A stretch of 64,000 nucleotides of DNA, taken from positions 1-64,000 of the forward strand of contig CAYSQW010000009.1 of the NCBI GenBank assembly GCA_964433135.1. The letters run 5' to 3'. Position numbers and translations under genes: made by a program. The DNA is from CAYSQW01 sp964433135 (lineage in GTDB: Bacteria > Acidobacteriota > Aminicenantia > Aminicenantales > Aminicenantaceae). The notes beneath the pieces are model-generated. The model was not told the origin of the DNA. It ran no database searches and saw only the letters and a list, made by a program, of their open reading frames with translations. Within the stretch, counting starts at the first letter, position 1. The number at the start of each line of letters is the position of its first letter. Positions 1 to 9,646 of this stretch are shown piece by piece.

Positions 1-52
1 CCGGATTGAAGATCTTGAAATGATCATGCACAGAGATCTGCACAAGCATTGA
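1..52 (+). CDS. possible C-terminal end of an upstream gene (partial)
   Basis: The second forward frame is open from the window edge to a TGA at 50-52 and encodes a charged tail ending in HRDLHKH; the other two forward frames stop within 21 bases. It could be the last 16 residues of a protein that begins outside the window. There is too little sequence to name a family, and chance openness over 16 codons is quite possible. Confidence 0.3.
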   Translation, partial: RIEDLEMIMHRDLHKH

Positions 53-198
53 TGATACTTATCCGGTGTTCCAGGTCGTAAGGAGAGTTTTCGACCGTAA
101 CCAAGCCGATTATAAAAAAAACAATGGGTTTATCTTATTGATAATAATGGACATGTTAATAAATATGAAAAAAAGGTATACAATATATCAAAAAAAGC

Positions 199-226
199 TT
201 GCAATCGAAAAAATCCGTGATATACT
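199..226 (+). promoter_or_regulatory. candidate sigma70 promoter in the leader of the MFS gene
   Basis: TTGCAA at 199-204, a 16 bp spacer, and TATACT at 221-226 (five of six consensus bases). It lies in an AT-rich stretch and would start a transcript near 233, leaving a leader of roughly 260 nt before the MFS gene, or driving a short untranslated RNA. The region 53-495 holds no convincing protein gene; it contains this promoter, a pyrimidine-rich block at 285-306 and a C12 tract at 322-333. Confidence 0.4.
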
Positions 227-321
227 TTATATAAATCTTGTTACGCTGGCTGGGCAAGGTTTTTGATAACCCTCCTTCATTATCCCCTTTTTTTCTTTTT
301 TCCCCCAAAAAACACCCGCCA

Positions 322-333
322 CCCCCCCCCCCC
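322..333. repeat. homopolymeric tract of 12 C
   Basis: Twelve consecutive C residues follow a pyrimidine-rich stretch and are flanked by CACCC on the left and GGGTG on the right. The tract lies in non-coding DNA about 165 bp before the MFS start. Such runs are prone to slippage in vivo and to length errors in sequencing. Confidence 0.8.
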
Positions 334-495
334 AAGGGTGCTCATCAGAACCGGATTCCAATGTTATCTTTCCGGGAATACGAGTGCTGATCGGCTGACG
401 CCGCGCTGTCTCTCTTTACTTTTGGTCAAACTCCGTTTAATGTGAACCTTTGATCGAACCGTTTTCGGATAGCCATACGTGCATCGATAAATATT

Positions 496-1674
496 ATGCC
501 TATGATGGAAAAGCGAACTTTTATGAACTTCCATTTTATCATGGCGTTAACGGGGTTTTTTTTCCTCGTGCTGGCAATGACGCTTTTTGTTTTCTTCCCC
601 GTTTTTTTTGAAAACGTTACGACCAGTAAAAGCCGTATCGGTGTGATCATGGGAATTCACAGCTTGATGGCTATTCTTGTACGTCCCTGGTTCGGAAAAA
701 TGATCGATTTGCGCGGCAGGAAGAAAATGGCTCTGTTCGGCATGGCCATCCTTATCCTTGTGGTCCCTGGATTCCATCTCATCCGTAATGCCGGCCTGTA
801 TCCGATGGTTCTGAGAGCGCTTACCGGGATAGGATGGGGGATCGCCGCTACGGCTTCCATCACGATTTGCCTTGACCTTATGCCCGAACGTCGTTTAGCG
901 AAGAGCTTGGGGATTGTCGGAGCCAGCAGTCTGATCTGCTCGGCCATTGGCCCCATATTGGGGGAAGAGATCGTTCATCACTGGGGATTTGGAGCTCTTT
1001 TTAACGTCAGCTTGATATTTTTTGTGTTGGCTTTCATATGCGTGTCGGTCACCAAAGAGGCCGTTTATCCGAGAATGAACGAGGCCTCTTCGATGGGGAA
1101 AATGAAAGGGAAGCCGTTCTTACGCAGCATGATTCCTTTAACCGTGCTGCTTATGATGCATGGAGCCGTAAGAGGAGCGGTCGTAAATTTTATCGCTTTG
1201 TTCAGCCGATCCGTCCCCCTGGATCGCGCCGGCCCCTTTTTTCTATCCTACTCCACGGCGGCGATTGCCACACGTCTTCTGCTCGGTGACCTATCCGACA
1301 GGATCGGTCGAAAGAAAGTTATTTTTCCGGCGTTAGCGGTTGTAAGTTTGAATCTAGTGATGATATCGCAGATCCGATCCGTCGAAATGCTTATTCTCAC
1401 CGGGTTCGTTGCCGGGTTTGGACAAGGAATGATATTTCCCGCTTTGTGCGCCTATGTCGTTGATTTCATCGGGCGGGCACGACAAGGACTGGCGATCGCG
1501 ATCTACCTGACGCTGTTTGACTGCGGGATGGGTTTGGGATCTGCTTTTTTCGGCTGGATTTCGGATCTGGCTGGATACCGCATGATGTATATCTTGAGTT
1601 CTTTGCTGTTCATAACGGCAGGCTTGTTTTTCAGCTGGAAATCGGGGGCCGGCAGGACTCTTCAGGATGTGTGA
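496..1674 (+). CDS. MFS transporter
   Basis: A 392-residue inner-membrane protein with the alternating hydrophobic segments of a 12-helix major facilitator. The loop after helix 2 carries motif A (GKMIDLRGRKK) and the matching loop of the second half reads GDLSDRIGRKK, the duplicated signature of the superfamily. The closest general type is the arabinose-efflux or multidrug-like MFS group, but the substrate cannot be read from sequence. The start is uncertain: ATG codons at 496, 502 and 505 are all possible and none has a good ribosome-binding site. The 3' end overlaps the convergent NIF3-like gene by 13 bp. The leader upstream holds a candidate promoter and a C12 tract. Confidence 0.85.
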   Translation: MPMMEKRTFMNFHFIMALTGFFFLVLAMTLFVFFPVFFENVTTSKSRIGVIMGIHSLMAILVRPWFGKMIDLRGRKKMALFGMAILILVVPGFHLIRNAGLYPMVLRALTGIGWGIAATASITICLDLMPERRLAKSLGIVGASSLICSAIGPILGEEIVHHWGFGALFNVSLIFFVLAFICVSVTKEAVYPRMNEASSMGKMKGKPFLRSMIPLTVLLMMHGAVRGAVVNFIALFSRSVPLDRAGPFFLSYSTAAIATRLLLGDLSDRIGRKKVIFPALAVVSLNLVMISQIRSVEMLILTGFVAGFGQGMIFPALCAYVVDFIGRARQGLAIAIYLTLFDCGMGLGSAFFGWISDLAGYRMMYILSSLLFITAGLFFSWKSGAGRTLQDV

Positions 1675-2624
1675 GGCATCCGCTCGAAACCTGAAATCCC
1701 GGTGAATATCAGCTTCTCTTTTTTTTCGATTTCGTCGAACAGCAGGTTTAATCCCAACGTATCACTGGCGATATGTCCTGCAATGACGACGTTGAGATTG
1801 GCCTTTTTGGCTTTTCCCAGATGTTTTTCTCCGATGTGCATTCCTACCAGCGTGCTTACACCGCTGTTGGCGAATTTCTCGAAAATATCTTCTGATCCTC
1901 CGGTTCCTCCGGTCATATCGACGAATATCTTTCCACATTTATTGTTTTCGGAACCGCTGACGACTTTTGGAGGGACCTGAAGCCGGGAGGATTTTTCAAA
2001 TTCGGAAATGCTTTTGAGCCGTTTCAGAAGATCGCGGATTTTATATGGTTTCTCCTGGTCGAACATATTCTGAAGATAATGGGTTACACAGTTGTCCGCT
2101 GGAGTATGGATACATATCAAGGGAATCCCAAGAAGTCTCGCCACATCCACGGCGCGGTTATGATTGACAGGCATGATACCCCGCTCGACTTCACTGATCC
2201 TTTTCTCCATCAACTGTTCCGCTACGCTGACGGTGACTCCGAATTTTGCGAGCAGATCCGCCTGCAAATGCATGACGTCATATAGCTGGGCCAAGGCATA
2301 ACCTTCAGGGTGATGGGCGATAACCAGATCGATAGGCTCCCGATTTTCCCGGTTCAGCAGATATGTCAGGAGAATTTCTCCGACCTCCATATCGATTCCC
2401 ACGATGACCCGTTTGACTTCGGTTGCGGGATCGCCGAAAAGGATTCTCGTGTCGGCGAAAGGGTTGAACAAGCGGTCCATGTCGTAAAACGCAGCGTCTT
2501 CTTTTTTTAAAGCGGCCTGATTTTCTTTTTCTTCCAGAAGAATCTTTTTAATTTCAGCGCTGCTGCGAAGGTCTTTCTTGATGCCTATCTGCACCGCGAG
2601 TTTGTATAAATCCCCTAATTTCAT
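1662..2624 (-). CDS. NIF3-like (NGG1-interacting factor 3) family protein
   Basis: A 320-residue cytoplasmic protein with NIF3/DUF34 hallmarks: the metal-binding segment AHHPEGYA near residue 105, an HTPADN motif in the middle, and AGHIASDTLGLN near the C terminus. Family members bind a di-metal centre and have been tied to GTP cyclohydrolase-like folds, but their reaction is unsettled. An AAAGGAG ribosome-binding site precedes the ATG. It converges on the MFS gene and diverges from the S9 peptidase. The N-terminal 60 residues are charged and helical, before the NIF3 core begins. Confidence 0.85.
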   Translation of the reverse strand: MKLGDLYKLAVQIGIKKDLRSSAEIKKILLEEKENQAALKKEDAAFYDMDRLFNPFADTRILFGDPATEVKRVIVGIDMEVGEILLTYLLNRENREPIDLVIAHHPEGYALAQLYDVMHLQADLLAKFGVTVSVAEQLMEKRISEVERGIMPVNHNRAVDVARLLGIPLICIHTPADNCVTHYLQNMFDQEKPYKIRDLLKRLKSISEFEKSSRLQVPPKVVSGSENNKCGKIFVDMTGGTGGSEDIFEKFANSGVSTLVGMHIGEKHLGKAKKANLNVVIAGHIASDTLGLNLLFDEIEKKEKLIFTGISGFERMPHTS

Positions 2625-2735
2625 GGATATGCTCCTTTCCCTGATATGATTAGGCTGGATCCGTAACCGGGCTTCGATCCAGAAACCGAAAATAGTATAT
2701 CACTTTCCATGCCCGGTACGCTACGTCCACTTCAT

Positions 2736-2765
2736 TTGACCGGTGGTTTCTCATTGTGATATACA
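2736..2765 (+). promoter_or_regulatory. promoter of the S9-C69 peptidase pair
   Basis: TTGACC at 2736-2741, an 18 bp spacer, and TATACA at 2760-2765. The predicted start near 2772 leaves a leader of about 40 nt to the ATG at 2813, which argues against the upstream in-frame start at 2756. Confidence 0.45.
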
Positions 2766-2812
2766 CGAAATCTGCACATGAGGGTAAATTATTGAGGAAG
2801 GAGGTTTCTCAG

Positions 2813-5065
2813 ATGAAAAAGATCCGAAACCGTTTAGTTATGGGAATCATTGGGGGGCTTCTCCTCATTATTCAATCCGGTTCCCTTAAGGCACAGGAAG
2901 TGTCCTCTTATACGATCGAAGACTATTTTTCCGTGGTTTCCATGAAAGTGGAAGATATTTCGCATGATGGACGGTGGATTGCGGCGACACGGAGCAAACG
3001 CAGCGATCGAGGCCCTCAGGATTACACCCGCTATGGCGATCCTACCTATATCGCCCCTTTTCGTGTCGGGGTGATCATTATTGACAGTATCAATGGCGAG
3101 CAAACGGAAATATTTCCCGAAAAAAGACAGGTCAGAGCCTTGACCTGGTCTCCTGACGGATCCAAGCTGGCTTTTTTTATGAAAGAAGAAAAGGACTATA
3201 CGCTGTATATCTGGCATCGGGAAACGGAAAAGTTGGTGAGAATCCCTCAGGTGAAGAATAAACCCGTGGCTGGAAATTCGCCGTTGGCTTGGTCCCCCGA
3301 TGGAGGAAGGCTGATTCTCTGCATGCGGTCGGAAAAATGGACGGAAACCGGCCGCCGTCTATTCAAGTCACTGACCGAAGGCCCGATTATCGTACATGAT
3401 GGGGAGGATGCTTTTCTCCCCTGGGATAATCTCCGGAACCGGCGGCGTTTGCAGATACCCGCGGTTTATGAACCCAAGGCGAAAAAGTGGATAGAGCCGT
3501 TATCGGAAAAATCGCTGCTTTCATGTCGTTGGGCCGGGAATGGAGACCAATTGCTTCTCGAGTATGACATATCGGAGAAAACCGATTATGAAGTTATCGG
3601 CGGCACGGTCAATCGGCTGGAAATACAGGATCTGAAATCGGGTACATCCCGGATCCTGTTGGATTCGTATAAACAGCGTCGGTTTCAATGGTCCGTCGAC
3701 AACAAACGCTTTGCCTGGTCGGAGAAAGGGGATGTTTTCGTCATGGGCATCGAGGACAGCGAGTCTCGCCGATTGACCGGAAGGGAAGAAGAACCGGAGA
3801 ATGCGAATGATGATGGAAAACGCCTCGACTATTCCGTCCTGCGTATGAGTTTCGATGGGAAATGGATTTTATGCTCCGCCGCCCCGAAGGCGGATGAAGC
3901 TGAACAATCCTACCGCAACCTGACGCCGCCGCCTCAATATTGGCTGGTCGATGCGGATACCGGTTCAGAGCGATTGCTTTATACCGCGGATGAAAATCCT
4001 GATGAGCGTCCTGAGCTTAAGATCGTAGACTGGTCTCCGGATGGAAAAACGATATATTTTCAGTATTCCTCGCCCCTTCGGTATGACCGTGGTTTGGTGA
4101 AGCTTGATGTCCGTAGCGGAAACATGAAAGATATCATCCGCGGCGACCATCTCTACCGGGGATGGCGAATGAGCCGGTCGGGAGGAGTATTCGTTTTTTC
4201 GGATTCGGATGGAGATTTTCCGGAGAACTGGTATTCCGCGGATTCCGGCTTTTCGCGAGTTAGAAAACTGACCGATCTCAATTCCCACATGGCGAAGAAG
4301 ATGTTAAGTCATACCGAGTTGATTCACTATCGGGATGCGGACGGATGTAAATTGTCCGGAGTCCTGTATTATCCGTCGAACTATCAGAAGGGGAAACGTT
4401 ATCCCATGATCACCGAAGTATATGAGCGGTATTTCGACAACGGATTCAATCCCACCCTCAATATATTCACCGCCGCCGGATATGCCGTGCTGCACCCCTC
4501 CGTTCATCTGGAGAAGGGATATCCGGGTGAATCCTGGCGTAAGGGTGCACTGGCGGCTGTGAACAAGGTGATCGAAATGGGAGTGGCCGATCCCGACCGT
4601 TTGGGAATACAAGGAACCAGTTACGGGGGGTATGCCACGGTTCTTCTGATCACCCAGACCGACCGCTTTAAAGCGGCCGTCAATAATTCCGGTAAAGTGA
4701 ACATGGTCAGCTTCTATACCCAAAGTCCGCGTTTGGGCGTACGAAATATCCATGCTCCTGAACGGAGTCAGGATCGGATCGGAGGAACGTTGTGGGAATT
4801 TCCGGAGCGTTATTTGGATCATTCCGCGATATTGAATGCGGATAGGATCAAAACCCCCCTGTTATGCATTACGGGAGATCAGGATCCCAATGTGGAAGCC
4901 AAACAGTCGGAAGAGATCTTTTACGCTCTGCGGCGCTTGGGGAAAAAGGTCGTCTGGCTGCGCTATCACAACGGCGCTCACGGCGGTCCCCACACGGAGG
5001 CCGAGCGGAAAGATATGTACAGGCGCATGTTGGAATGGTATGATAAATTTCTCAAATTCGAGTAA
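2813..5065 (+). CDS. secreted S9 family peptidase (prolyl oligopeptidase/acylaminoacyl peptidase type)
   Basis: 750 residues. A Sec signal peptide (basic MKKIRNR start, hydrophobic core to about residue 30) is followed by an N-terminal beta-propeller with repeated WSPDG-type motifs (TWSPDGSK, AWSPDGGR, DWSPDGKT) and a C-terminal alpha/beta hydrolase. The nucleophile is Ser603 in GTSYGGYA, the acid is probably Asp691 in TGDQDPNV, and the base is probably His723 in HNGAHGG. Such enzymes cleave short peptides in the periplasm. The start at 2813 follows a GGAAGGAGG site; the frame opens earlier at 2756, but that would bury the signal peptide. The C69 dipeptidase follows after 117 bp on the same strand, so the two are probably co-transcribed up to the terminator at 6791-6832. 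Confidence 0.9.
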   Translation: MKKIRNRLVMGIIGGLLLIIQSGSLKAQEVSSYTIEDYFSVVSMKVEDISHDGRWIAATRSKRSDRGPQDYTRYGDPTYIAPFRVGVIIIDSINGEQTEIFPEKRQVRALTWSPDGSKLAFFMKEEKDYTLYIWHRETEKLVRIPQVKNKPVAGNSPLAWSPDGGRLILCMRSEKWTETGRRLFKSLTEGPIIVHDGEDAFLPWDNLRNRRRLQIPAVYEPKAKKWIEPLSEKSLLSCRWAGNGDQLLLEYDISEKTDYEVIGGTVNRLEIQDLKSGTSRILLDSYKQRRFQWSVDNKRFAWSEKGDVFVMGIEDSESRRLTGREEEPENANDDGKRLDYSVLRMSFDGKWILCSAAPKADEAEQSYRNLTPPPQYWLVDADTGSERLLYTADENPDERPELKIVDWSPDGKTIYFQYSSPLRYDRGLVKLDVRSGNMKDIIRGDHLYRGWRMSRSGGVFVFSDSDGDFPENWYSADSGFSRVRKLTDLNSHMAKKMLSHTELIHYRDADGCKLSGVLYYPSNYQKGKRYPMITEVYERYFDNGFNPTLNIFTAAGYAVLHPSVHLEKGYPGESWRKGALAAVNKVIEMGVADPDRLGIQGTSYGGYATVLLITQTDRFKAAVNNSGKVNMVSFYTQSPRLGVRNIHAPERSQDRIGGTLWEFPERYLDHSAILNADRIKTPLLCITGDQDPNVEAKQSEEIFYALRRLGKKVVWLRYHNGAHGGPHTEAERKDMYRRMLEWYDKFLKFE

Positions 5066-5182
5066 GGGGCCGGATGAAGGAAAGCCCCTGTCGTTTCACG
5101 AAAAAGAGATGAAAGCGCATCCGCGGCGGAAGATGAGTCGAGTCTTGCCGGAATGGATGCGGACAACCAAAGGAGGATAAGG

Positions 5183-6769
5183 ATGAAAAAGCTTTCACGC
5201 CGGATGATTCCGATCGTCTTGATGATGGCTGTGGCCCTGACTCTGATTTTTGCGCAGACGTCCGTTCCCGCCAGTGAGGATCAGCAGACCGAGTACGAGG
5301 GATGTACGAGTATCATCGTGGGGCGTTCAGCCTCGATTGACGGTTCCACCATGACGTCTCATTCCTGCGACAGCAACACCGACCGGACATGGATCAATGT
5401 CGTTCCTCACAAGAAACACAAGAAAGGGGATATGGCCGTGGTCTATTTTCAGGCTAAACGGGCCAAGGGGCCGGATCACCCCGACCGGCTTCCCAAGGGA
5501 AGAATCCCTCAAGTATCCGAAACCTATGCCTATATCAATACGGCTTATCCGGTTATGAATGAATATCAGCTTGCCATCGGTGAAACCACCTTCGGCGGCA
5601 AGCGTGACCTGAAAAGCGATGTCGGCGTCATCGATTGTCCGGAGCTTTACCGCCTGGTCCTCGAACGGGCGAAAACCGCTCGTGAGGCGATCAAAGTGGC
5701 CGATGAACTGACCAGGAATCACGGCTATATCGATGTGGGGGAGTGTTTCACTTTCGCAGATCCCAAAGAAACCTGGCATTTTGAGATACTGGGTCCGGGA
5801 AAAGGAAAGAAAGGGGCGGTTTGGGCTGCTCAAAGAGTTCCCGACGATCAGGTCGGCGTTTCCGCCAATGCCAGCCGTATCCGCCACATCAACCTCAAGG
5901 ACAAAGATAATTTCATGGCGTCCGACAACGTCTATTCCCTGGCCGAGGAGATGGGGTGGTGGAGTCCCCAAAGCGGTAAGCCCTTCGAGTTCTGTTATGC
6001 CTATGCATACCGCACCAGTATGGGATCTCGTCGCCGTGAATGGAGGGTGCTCAGCCGTGTGGCGCCTTCATTGAACCTCGATGCCAATGCTGAAAATTAT
6101 CCTTTTACCGTGAAACCTGAAAAGAAGCTTTCGGTTGCGGATGTTCTGGATATATTCCGCGACACTTATCAGGACACTCCCTATGATATGACAAAAGATC
6201 TCTGGGTGCTCGATCGGGACGGCAAAGCGGTGAAAAGCCCGCTGGCGACTCCCTTCATGAACCGTGATCAAATGGCGCTGCTGAAAGTGGCGCGGGAGCG
6301 GACCATCTCCTGTTCCCGGGCAACCTATCTGCAGATCACCCAGTCCCGCAGCTGGCTTCCTGATCCCGTCGGAGGAGTGGTCTGGATCGGATACGATAAT
6401 CCTCAGACAACCCCGCACATGCCTTTTTACTGCGGGATCAGCCAGATGCCCGATTCTTTTCTCGTAGACGGCCGTTGGGGCTACCGAACGGACAGCGCCT
6501 GGTGGGCCTTCCGAAGGGTAAGTCAACTGGCGTTATTCCGGTGGCGGGATATGACCCAGGATATCATGAAAATCTGGAAGTCCATCGAAGACAAAGCGTT
6601 TGCAGATCAAGCGGAGATCGAGAAAGAGGCCGTGAACCTCTACAAGCAGGATCCCGTCAAGGCAAAAGAATTTCTCACCAAGTACTGTCATGAACTTGCT
6701 GAAAACGCGGTGGCGGCTTATTGGAAACTGGGTGATGATCTCTGGGGTAAATATACCCGGTATTTCTAA
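5183..6769 (+). CDS. secreted C69 family dipeptidase
   Basis: 528 residues. A signal peptide ends near an AQTSVPA segment and the mature part opens with EGCTSIIVGRSASIDGST, the N-terminal nucleophile motif of C69 (dipeptidase A) enzymes; the Cys in GCTS is the expected catalytic residue. The fold is Ntn-hydrolase, and the length fits the family. It would act on dipeptides, complementing the S9 peptidase just upstream. The ATG at 5183 has a strong AAAGGAGG site; an in-frame codon at 5153 exists but precedes the signal peptide unnaturally. A 16 bp stem terminator lies 21 bp after the stop. Confidence 0.88.
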   Translation: MKKLSRRMIPIVLMMAVALTLIFAQTSVPASEDQQTEYEGCTSIIVGRSASIDGSTMTSHSCDSNTDRTWINVVPHKKHKKGDMAVVYFQAKRAKGPDHPDRLPKGRIPQVSETYAYINTAYPVMNEYQLAIGETTFGGKRDLKSDVGVIDCPELYRLVLERAKTAREAIKVADELTRNHGYIDVGECFTFADPKETWHFEILGPGKGKKGAVWAAQRVPDDQVGVSANASRIRHINLKDKDNFMASDNVYSLAEEMGWWSPQSGKPFEFCYAYAYRTSMGSRRREWRVLSRVAPSLNLDANAENYPFTVKPEKKLSVADVLDIFRDTYQDTPYDMTKDLWVLDRDGKAVKSPLATPFMNRDQMALLKVARERTISCSRATYLQITQSRSWLPDPVGGVVWIGYDNPQTTPHMPFYCGISQMPDSFLVDGRWGYRTDSAWWAFRRVSQLALFRWRDMTQDIMKIWKSIEDKAFADQAEIEKEAVNLYKQDPVKAKEFLTKYCHELAENAVAAYWKLGDDLWGKYTRYF

Positions 6770-6790
6770 ATCTATTTCACCCGATGGATG

Positions 6791-6832
6791 AAATGAACGC
6801 GGCTTCTTTTTTGATGGAAGCCGCGTTCATTT
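6791..6832 (+). terminator. intrinsic terminator after the C69 gene
   Basis: A perfect 16 bp inverted repeat (6791-6806 with 6817-6832; core GAACGCGGCTTC) with a 10 nt loop, followed by T-rich then C-rich bases. It closes the S9-C69 transcription unit. Confidence 0.75.
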
Positions 6833-6877
6833 TCCCCCCATTTCAACCTTAAGTTTTTTTCAATCGTTTCACCTGAT

Positions 6878-6906
6878 TTGACTAATACATACCCTCGCTT
6901 TATCTT
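6878..6906 (+). promoter_or_regulatory. promoter of the Ser/Thr kinase gene
   Basis: TTGACT at 6878-6883, a 17 bp spacer, and TATCTT at 6901-6906. A start near 6913 gives a 31 nt leader to the ATG at 6944 and excludes the earlier in-frame codon at 6878, which is inside the -35 box. Confidence 0.42.
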
Positions 6907-6943
6907 TAATACTGTCTTTTGCTTTACTCACGGGGAATTAGGG

Positions 6944-9490
6944 ATGAAGTGTTCCGCTTGCGGAGCTGATAATCTTCCCGATGCCGACTTTTGTGCCCGG
7001 TGTCGGGAACCCATCAAAACAGCCCGAAAGATCCATGGGGAAGATACCGCCACCCTGGTTTTTGACTATTCGGAGATAGTGTCCGGTAGTCTGTTGGCCG
7101 ACCGCTATCGTGTGATGGGAGAATTGGGGCATGGTGGGATGGGCCTTGTCGTAAAAGCCCGGGATGAAGTTATTGATGATCTCGTTGCCCTCAAACTCCT
7201 GAAACCCGAGATCTCTCAGGACCGTACAGCCGTCGGGCGGTTCAGGAATGAAGTAAAATTCACGCGCAAAATATCGCATAAGAATGTATGCCGGATGTAT
7301 GAGTTCGGCCAATGGAAGGACACCCTTTACATCGTTATGGAATTTGTTCCGGGCGAGGATCTGGGGCATTTGCTGAGGAACAAGGGGCTTCTCGGTGTTG
7401 AAAGGATTCTTTCCATCGTGGAGCAGATATGCCGGGGCTTGAGAGCCGCTCATGAGTTCGGAGTGATCCATCGGGACCTGAAACCGCGAAATATCATGAT
7501 CGATGAATCGGGGGTGGTTCGGATACTGGATTTCGGTGTGGCAAGGATGCGGAAAACGGCGGATATAACATCGGAAGGAATATCCGTTGGAACTCCGCGG
7601 TATATGTCGCCTGAACAGGTCGACGGAGGGGAAGTCGATGAAAGATCCGATATTTATGCCTTAGGGGTCATCCTGTATGAGATGGCGGTCGGACAAGCTC
7701 CGTTTGAAGGTGGGAATCCTTTCAGCATAGCGCTCCGTCAGAAGACCGCGCGGCCCGTCGATCCGAAATCGCTGAATCCAGGAATCCCCCCAAGCTTGGA
7801 TGCCGTTATCCTTAAATGTCTTGAGAAAGATCCAAAAAATCGTTACCAGGATGTCGACAGCCTCATGACCGATTTGGCCCTGTTGCGGGAAAGTCTGGGG
7901 ATGTCCGAGAGAAACCGGATTGGGGGAGGGGAACCCCGGACCGTTTCGCCTTTTATCAAAAAAAGCATTCCATGGGTTCTGGTACCTGTCCTCGTCCTGT
8001 TGCTGATCGGATATCTGATTCGGGAGAGGAACAATGCGCCCCCCAAGGGGTTAGAAAACGAAAAAGCCTGGAAAAATTCCATTGCGGTTCTTCCATTCAA
8101 CGATTTGAGTCCGGATCAGGACCAGACTCCCGTTTGCCGGGGAATGACGGATGATCTCGTTACCCATCTACACCGCCGTTTTCCCGACTTGAAGGTGATT
8201 CCGACGATCTCCTCCGAACGTTATCTCGACACGGATAAAAGTATCGAAGAGATCGGAATGGAACTGGGAGTGCGAACGCTGTTGACGGGAAACCTTCAGA
8301 TCGAAAATCCGCAGATTCGGGTCAATGTCTCACTGAACAGCACCGAATCCGGATCTTTGATATGGTCCCGGCGTTTCGAAGGGGAAATCAATAGTTATTT
8401 TGCGGTTCAGGATGATATCGCCGAATCCTTAGGCCGGGAGCTGCGGGTCCATTTCGAATCCGGGAAGGAATTTCCAAGACATCCGCAGCCTCCTTTCGAT
8501 GCGATGAAATCCTACTATAAAGGCCGTTTCCATGAGCGGATTTACAGAAAAACCGGAAATCCGAAGGATTTTGACAAAGCTCTGGAATATTATACGGCCG
8601 CAAACCGAGGCAATGGAGAATATGCCCTTTTTTATTGGGGATTGGGCAATATATTCGAAGCCAGGTTTGTCAGTCATGGAAAAGATGAGGACCTCGACCG
8701 GATGCTGGTTCATTATGAGAGGGCCTATGCTCTGGATAAGGACTTGGCGGAAGCGAACATCGCTTTGGGATGGGTCCATTTTTACCTGCAGCGGAATGAC
8801 AGGGCCTACGAGTATTTTTTAAGAGCTTATACGCTCGATCCCTATAACCCGGATATTAATTATCAAATCGGATCCTTCTTCCGCAGTCTCGGGCTCTTCA
8901 GAAAATCCATCCGTTATTACTCTCAAGCGCTGACATATGATCCTCTAAAGCCGGAAACATTGAGACTGCGCGCACGGTGCTACATGAATATAGCGGACTA
9001 TGGATCCGCGCTGCGGGATATAATGGACGCCATGGAAATCACTCCGGACAATATGTCATATTCTCTCTTTTATATCCGCCTGCTGGTCATGCTGGGGCGG
9101 TATGTTGAGGCTGAAGAAGAAGTCGAAGAGCTGCAGAGAGAAGCAGGGAGAAGCAGAGGCATACAATACATCCGGGCCTTGCTGTCTGCCGTACGGGGAG
9201 AGGGGGTGTCCGCCCTTTCGGTGATCGATAATATTGAAAACCCCGTGGTTATGACCTACCTTCTTTCCAGCGTTCATGCCGTCCTTGGGATGCATGATGA
9301 AGCTATCGGTGATATCAGGAATGGGATGAAAATGGGATTCCAGGCGACCAAGGAGTATCTTTATGGGTACAGTTTTCTGATCAGCAATCCGTTTTTTGAT
9401 AGTTTGAAACAGGATCGACGTTTTCAAGAAATCATTCTGAAGGCCAAGGATCGGTACGACAGAATGCTGATCGAGTATGGGGCGATGTAA
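6944..9490 (+). CDS. membrane Ser/Thr protein kinase with zinc ribbon, FlgO-like domain and TPR repeats
   Basis: 848 residues. Order of parts: a short N-terminal zinc ribbon (CSAC...CARC, residues 3-23); a Hanks-type kinase domain (about 52-315) with the glycine loop GELGHGGMG, ALKLL lysine, catalytic HRDLKPRN (His176, Asp178) and DFGVAR; a single transmembrane helix near 345-362 (VPVLVLLLIGYLI); a FlgO/adenylate-cyclase-associated domain starting at AVLPFNDLSPD; and TPR repeats over the C-terminal half, including ALDKDLAEANIALGW and RAYTLDPYNPDINY. The kinase would face the cytoplasm and the sensor/TPR part the periplasm. This architecture is common in Acidobacteriota. Substrates are unknown; the next gene downstream, an NTF2-like membrane protein, may belong to the same unit. 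Confidence 0.88.
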   Translation: MKCSACGADNLPDADFCARCREPIKTARKIHGEDTATLVFDYSEIVSGSLLADRYRVMGELGHGGMGLVVKARDEVIDDLVALKLLKPEISQDRTAVGRFRNEVKFTRKISHKNVCRMYEFGQWKDTLYIVMEFVPGEDLGHLLRNKGLLGVERILSIVEQICRGLRAAHEFGVIHRDLKPRNIMIDESGVVRILDFGVARMRKTADITSEGISVGTPRYMSPEQVDGGEVDERSDIYALGVILYEMAVGQAPFEGGNPFSIALRQKTARPVDPKSLNPGIPPSLDAVILKCLEKDPKNRYQDVDSLMTDLALLRESLGMSERNRIGGGEPRTVSPFIKKSIPWVLVPVLVLLLIGYLIRERNNAPPKGLENEKAWKNSIAVLPFNDLSPDQDQTPVCRGMTDDLVTHLHRRFPDLKVIPTISSERYLDTDKSIEEIGMELGVRTLLTGNLQIENPQIRVNVSLNSTESGSLIWSRRFEGEINSYFAVQDDIAESLGRELRVHFESGKEFPRHPQPPFDAMKSYYKGRFHERIYRKTGNPKDFDKALEYYTAANRGNGEYALFYWGLGNIFEARFVSHGKDEDLDRMLVHYERAYALDKDLAEANIALGWVHFYLQRNDRAYEYFLRAYTLDPYNPDINYQIGSFFRSLGLFRKSIRYYSQALTYDPLKPETLRLRARCYMNIADYGSALRDIMDAMEITPDNMSYSLFYIRLLVMLGRYVEAEEEVEELQREAGRSRGIQYIRALLSAVRGEGVSALSVIDNIENPVVMTYLLSSVHAVLGMHDEAIGDIRNGMKMGFQATKEYLYGYSFLISNPFFDSLKQDRRFQEIILKAKDRYDRMLIEYGAM

Positions 9491-9646
9491 ATCAATCGAT
9501 GCGGACGAAGACATCGGTGCGCCGGGTAAGAGACCTGCATCGTCGCGGTTTTTTAGCTCCACGGCGGAAGGGAGCGATGGCTTCTCAAGCTGCATCTGTC
9601 ATATTCGCCGGGAGGGGAGCCTTTGAAGCTCCGGGGGGGAGATGAA

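Noticed and set aside
66..445. Two open frames of 60-66 codons in the first 450 bases
   Set aside because: AT-rich and low-complexity, no ribosome-binding site, and one runs through the C12 tract; no domain-like pattern.
9497..9548. CGATGC and GCATCG boxes about 43 nt apart followed by T6, considered as a structured RNA or terminator
   Set aside because: Only six closing pairs, no stable inner stem, and no match to a riboswitch core I know.
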